A stretch of DNA of 56,674 nt. It comes from Myxococcales bacterium (GTDB lineage Bacteria > Myxococcota_A > Polyangia > Polyangiales > Polyangiaceae). This document shows, piece after piece, positions 53,225-56,674 of this stretch. The number at the start of each line of letters is the position of its first letter. Positions within the stretch are counted from its first letter, which is position 1. The notes below the pieces were generated by a model. The model was not told the origin of the DNA and searched no databases. It was given only the letters and a program-made list of their open reading frames with translations. The stretch lies in assembly GCA_021847645.1 (NCBI GenBank), contig JAJZQG010000020.1:1-56674 (forward strand), given 5' to 3'. The position numbers and the translations under genes were made by a program.

Positions 53225-56161
53225 GTGGCCAGGATCGTGAGCACGCGCGCCGATGCCCTGCTGGAGCTTGCGGAAGCCATCGATCCGGAGATGGCCGGCG
53301 AGATGTCCAGCCGTTTCACCCGCGAGGCCGGGGATGAGACGAGCCGGGCCCTGACCGTGCTCGCGGCCACCGCGTATCCCTCGATGCTCTCGCACCTGCC
53401 GACGGACGCGGCGATCGTCGCGCGGTGGCTGCAGCCCACGGCGAACCCGGCCTGGACCGCGGAGCGATTTCTGGCGGAGCTTCGCGCGAGCGGCACGACC
53501 GGCGACGACGACGCTGCCGGCCGGGAATTGCGCCAGTTCGCGCGGCGACAGCGGCTGCTCATCGCGCTGCGCGAGATCCTGCCCGCACAGCAGGGCGGAC
53601 AGGACTTCGAGACGACCGCGCGGGCGCTGTCCGATCTGGCGTCTGCCACCATCGAGCTCGCCCTCGAGGTCGCACACCACACCGTCCGCCGGCGCTTCGG
53701 CGAGGCGCTGCGCAGCGACGGCGCCCCATCGACGTTCGTGGTGCTGGGCATGGGCAAGCTGGGCGGCGGCGAGCTCAACGCCGGATCGGACATCGACCTG
53801 GTGTTCGCCTACGACACCGATGAGGGCTCGAGCACGGGCGCCGGAGCTTCGGAGGGCATCGCGCTGCATGACTACTGGTCGCGCGTCGCCCGGCGGTTGG
53901 CCTCGCTGCTCGACGAGGTCACGGCCGACGGGTTCGTGTGGCGCGTGGATCTGCGTCTTCGCCCCGAAGGAGCGCGCGGTCCGATCGCGAACTCGGTGGC
54001 CGCGATGCTGCGCTACTACGAGACGTGGGGACGCACCTGGGAGCGTGCGGTGTTGCTGCGCGCGCTGCCCGTGGCCGGCGACATCGCGCTGGGCCACACG
54101 CTGCTCCAGGAGCTCGGCTCGTTCGTGTACCGGCGAGGCGTCGATCCGAGCGTGGCCACGCAGCTGATGGATCTGGTAGTGCGCGCGCGCGTGGAGCTGT
54201 CGGCCGATCCGGAGCGGGACCTGAAGCACGGGCCCGGCGGCATCCGCGATCTGGAGATGTTCGTGCAAGCCCTGCAGCTGATCTGGGGCGGCCAGGACCG
54301 ATCGCTGCGCGTGCGCAACACGCTCGACGCGCTGAGGCGTTTGCGCGCCGGAGGCTTCGTGACCGATCGGGAGGCCGAGACCCTCGATCGCTCGTACGTG
54401 CTGCTGCGACGGGCGGAGCACTTCGTGCAAAACGCCACGGGCGTTCAGACGCACACGCTGCCCGCGGCGGAGCGCGAGCGAAGGCGGGTTGCCCGCGCGC
54501 TCGGCTTCGACACGCTCGAGGCGTTCGATACGCAAGTGCAAGAGCTTCGCGTGCGGGTGGCGGCCTGTGTCGAGGCGCTGTCGCCAACGAGAACGCGGCC
54601 GTCGCGGTGGACTGGCTTGCTCGCGGCGTTCGACGCGGACGACGCCGCGCAAGCGCACAGCGCGCTGGAGGCTGTCGAAGGGATCTCGTCGAGCCCGGAG
54701 CTCGTGCACGAGCTGATGCAGCTGGCGCGCAGGCCCGACGGCCTGCTGGGCGAGCAGCTGCGCGCGCGGCATCCCGACCGCGTGGAGGCGGTGCTCGACG
54801 CGCTGTTCGAGAGCGCGGACCCGGAGCAGGCGGCACAGTACCTGCGCGCGTTCTTCGCGAGGCGCCGATCGCCGGCCGTGTACGCGTCGCTGCTCGACAG
54901 CCACCCGCGAGCCGCGCGACGTTTCATCACGGCGATTGGAGCGTCGCGCTTCCTGGGCGAGGTGATCTCGTCGCGCACCGATCTGGCGGACCAAGTGCTG
55001 TTCTCCAAGGGCATGCCCAGCGTGGAAGCGGCGCGCGACGCCGTGCAGGCTGAGCTCGACGCCGCGGGCGAGACCCCGGTCTACGATCTGGACGCCGTGG
55101 CAGGCGCGGTGCGCAGGGCGCGCTACCGCGTGATGACCGAGACGGCGCTGGCGGATCTGGCGGGCGAGGTCGACGTGCGCGACGTGACGCGCGTGCTGTC
55201 GGCCGCGGCCGAAGGCGCGCTGGAGCTGGCGCTGCGAAGCGCGTGCGCGTCCGAGGGTCCGGTGCGCGGGCTGTGCGTGCTGGCGGTCGGCAAGCTGGGC
55301 GGCCAGGAGATGGGCTACGGCTCGGACCTCGACGTGCTGTTCGTGTTCGATCCGGAGGCGAGCGACGATCCGCACGACGCGATCAAGCAGCGGGCGCGCC
55401 AGGCGCAGCGTACGATCCGCGCGCTGTCCGCGCCGCACGAGGCAGGAGCAGGCTACGAGCTGGACACGCGCCTGCGCCCGTCCGGATCCCAGGGCGTGCT
55501 GGTGACCTCGATCGGCGCGTTCGCCAAGTACCACGGGCTCGGCGACAACGGCGCGACCAGCTCGCCTCGTGCGATGGCCGCGCCGTGGGAGCGGCAGACC
55601 CTGGTGCGCGCCCGCGCGTGCGCCGGCGACGTGGACCTGGCCGACCGGGTGCTGCGGATCTCGCGCCACGCGGCCTACGAGATGGGCGCGCCCGATCCGC
55701 AGGAGACGCACCGTCTGCGATTGCGCATGGAGCGGGAGCTGGGCGGCGAGCGCGGCGACCGCTACGATCTGAAGCTGGGCAGCGGCGGCCTGCTCGACAT
55801 CGAGTTCGCCGTGCAGGTGCTGCAGATGCGTCATGGGGCCGACGAGCGCGTGCGCGTGACCCACACGGCCGAGGCCATCGACGCGCTGCAAGCCACGGGG
55901 AATCTGGCCGAGGGGCCTGCGAGCGTGCTTCGGAGCGGCTACGAGTTCCTGCGCAAGCTCGAGCAGCGGCTGCACGTCGTGCACGGCACCTCCATTCACC
56001 TCATCGAGCGCAACGCGCCTGGGCTGGTACCGCTGGCGCGCCGCATGGGTTTACGGGACACGCCGCGGCGATCGGCGGCCGAGCTGCTGCTCGAGCGCTA
56101 CCGTGCGGTCACCTCCGAGGTGCGCGCGACGTATCTGGCGGTGCTGGGCGTGACGGAGTAA
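53225..56161 (+). CDS. glnE: Glutamine synthetase adenylyltransferase/adenylyl-removing enzyme
   Basis: This 978-residue protein modifies and demodifies glutamine synthetase in response to PII state. Both nucleotidyltransferase domains are visible: the N-terminal (deadenylylase) GMGKLGGGELNAGSDID with GSDID 187-191, and the C-terminal (adenylylase) AVGKLGGQEMGYGSDLD with GSDLD 699-703. Each is followed by a RLRPxG/TRLRPSGSQG strand and a GGxxDIEFxVQ helix (the first reads GGIRDLEMFVQ). The start was placed at GTG 53225, because upstream the frame loses codon bias; GTG 53237 is also possible. Length fits the family (about 950). Confidence 0.94.
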   Translation: MARIVSTRADALLELAEAIDPEMAGEMSSRFTREAGDETSRALTVLAATAYPSMLSHLPTDAAIVARWLQPTANPAWTAERFLAELRASGTTGDDDAAGRELRQFARRQRLLIALREILPAQQGGQDFETTARALSDLASATIELALEVAHHTVRRRFGEALRSDGAPSTFVVLGMGKLGGGELNAGSDIDLVFAYDTDEGSSTGAGASEGIALHDYWSRVARRLASLLDEVTADGFVWRVDLRLRPEGARGPIANSVAAMLRYYETWGRTWERAVLLRALPVAGDIALGHTLLQELGSFVYRRGVDPSVATQLMDLVVRARVELSADPERDLKHGPGGIRDLEMFVQALQLIWGGQDRSLRVRNTLDALRRLRAGGFVTDREAETLDRSYVLLRRAEHFVQNATGVQTHTLPAAERERRRVARALGFDTLEAFDTQVQELRVRVAACVEALSPTRTRPSRWTGLLAAFDADDAAQAHSALEAVEGISSSPELVHELMQLARRPDGLLGEQLRARHPDRVEAVLDALFESADPEQAAQYLRAFFARRRSPAVYASLLDSHPRAARRFITAIGASRFLGEVISSRTDLADQVLFSKGMPSVEAARDAVQAELDAAGETPVYDLDAVAGAVRRARYRVMTETALADLAGEVDVRDVTRVLSAAAEGALELALRSACASEGPVRGLCVLAVGKLGGQEMGYGSDLDVLFVFDPEASDDPHDAIKQRARQAQRTIRALSAPHEAGAGYELDTRLRPSGSQGVLVTSIGAFAKYHGLGDNGATSSPRAMAAPWERQTLVRARACAGDVDLADRVLRISRHAAYEMGAPDPQETHRLRLRMERELGGERGDRYDLKLGSGGLLDIEFAVQVLQMRHGADERVRVTHTAEAIDALQATGNLAEGPASVLRSGYEFLRKLEQRLHVVHGTSIHLIERNAPGLVPLARRMGLRDTPRRSAAELLLERYRAVTSEVRATYLAVLGVTE

Positions 56162-56288
56162 GGGCGGCGATTCCTCGCGGTTGAACTTCTCAAACAGCGC
56201 TTCCAACGCCCCAGTCAACTCGTCCGGGAAGGACCGTCTTTTCGGGACCTCCGCGCCGGAATGCCAGCTTCTCCCGCACCGGCAGCCC

Positions 56289-56674
56289 TCAGCTTCCTTG
56301 GGTCACCGCGAACGGAGCGCGCGCGAGCTCCGTACCATCCGACGTGCGCACTACTGCCACCCAATCGCCCGCGTCCTTGATGCCGCGTGTCATCCCCCAG
56401 GTCCGCCATCTGGCCTGGTTCGCCGGCACGCCCAGCTCGATATGCCCCACCGCCTCACCGGGCTTCTCGAACGTGATCACGATGTGCGCGTCGTCTAGCG
56501 TGCGATTCTCCATTTCCACAAACGCTACGAGCGGGGTGCCGTCAAGGGCGAAGCTGCTGGCCGGGTCGACCGGCTCATGCGCCGCCACCTTGCGCGCCAC
56601 CACCAGTCGCTTCACGCGCAGCGTTCCGCTGTTCACCTCGCGCTTCGCGGCAGGACTGTCCTGCCGCGCGCCCG
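56289..56674 (-). CDS. DUF2914-type protein, truncated at window edge
   Basis: The C-terminal 128 codons of a larger gene; the frame is still open at the window end, so the start lies outside. The visible part has RLVVARKVAAHEPVDPASSF, LVAFVEMENRTL, IVITFEKPG and GHIELGVP, then RWRTWG and GDWVAVVRTSDGTELARAPFAV. This is the DUF2914 pattern (beta sandwich with 'RWRTWA..' and 'pG.W.v.v.d..G..L....F.v'). A GTG at 56636 could serve as an internal start but there is no reason to use it. Function unknown; the domain is often fused to membrane segments. Confidence 0.75.
   Translation of the reverse strand, partial: GARQDSPAAKREVNSGTLRVKRLVVARKVAAHEPVDPASSFALDGTPLVAFVEMENRTLDDAHIVITFEKPGEAVGHIELGVPANQARWRTWGMTRGIKDAGDWVAVVRTSDGTELARAPFAVTQGS

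Noticed and set aside
53135..55999. 954-codon minus-strand frame opposite glnE
   Set aside because: GlnE motifs on the sense strand are decisive. The antisense frame is composition-driven.

Overview
The window comes from a very GC-rich genome. It looks like a predatory/social delta-type bacterium of the Myxococcota, probably Polyangia. The grounds are clustered Hanks-type Ser/Thr kinases, including a giant kinase-cyclase-ATPase-TPR fusion; two lipoproteins with an AgmX/PglI-like C-terminal domain; a zinc ribbon-GYF-TM-TonB-like protein resembling gliding protein AgmX/GltJ; and lipoproteins with long Gly/Ala/Thr spacers. This assignment is an inference from gene content. No rRNA, tRNA or CRISPR array was seen. 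All family names rest on reading motifs by eye, not on searches.

Layout. Bases 1-1050 are a graveyard of decayed mobile DNA: a tyrosine recombinase with an amber stop, a truncated nucleotidyltransferase, and a multiply frameshifted ISAzo13-type transposase. Bases 1365-6166 hold envelope genes: a DUF4349-type protein, a FadL-type outer-membrane protein translationally coupled to a lipoprotein, and a secreted protein. A poorly coding stretch follows to 7496. From 7497 come a B12-dependent acyl-CoA mutase whose substrate residues match isobutyryl-CoA mutase, two tandem Ser/Thr kinases, a lipoprotein metalloprotease, ElbB, a MetA-type porin-like protein, a CPBP protease and a DHH-like protein with unusual motif order. 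Bases 19800-31571 carry a SpoU methyltransferase, an animal-length urocanase, a CoA-disulfide-reductase-like flavoprotein, RecD2 and an enoyl-CoA hydratase.

Bases 31660-41844 hold a GT-C-like membrane protein, a tail-anchored protein coupled to the kinase fusion (whose catalytic HRD aspartate is replaced by Cys), an MMPL/RND transporter, a four-copy 43-bp hairpin tandem array and an AgmX/PglI-type lipoprotein. Bases 41911-45271 include a DUF5916-type gene split by a 207-bp MITE-like element with an 8-bp target duplication; removing 215 bp restores the frame exactly. Bases 45514-49911 contain a Rieske lipoprotein and an operon of four overlapping genes, each with two YbjQ-type domains. The window ends with a zinc-ribbon protein, the GltJ-like protein, a metallophosphoesterase, GlnE and a truncated DUF2914-type gene.

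Features most worth following up: the MITE-disrupted gene, the YbjQ A/B four-gene operon, the hairpin array, the DHH-like protein with permuted motifs, and the pseudokinase fusion. Start codons are often uncertain in this GC-rich DNA; the reason for each choice is given where it matters.
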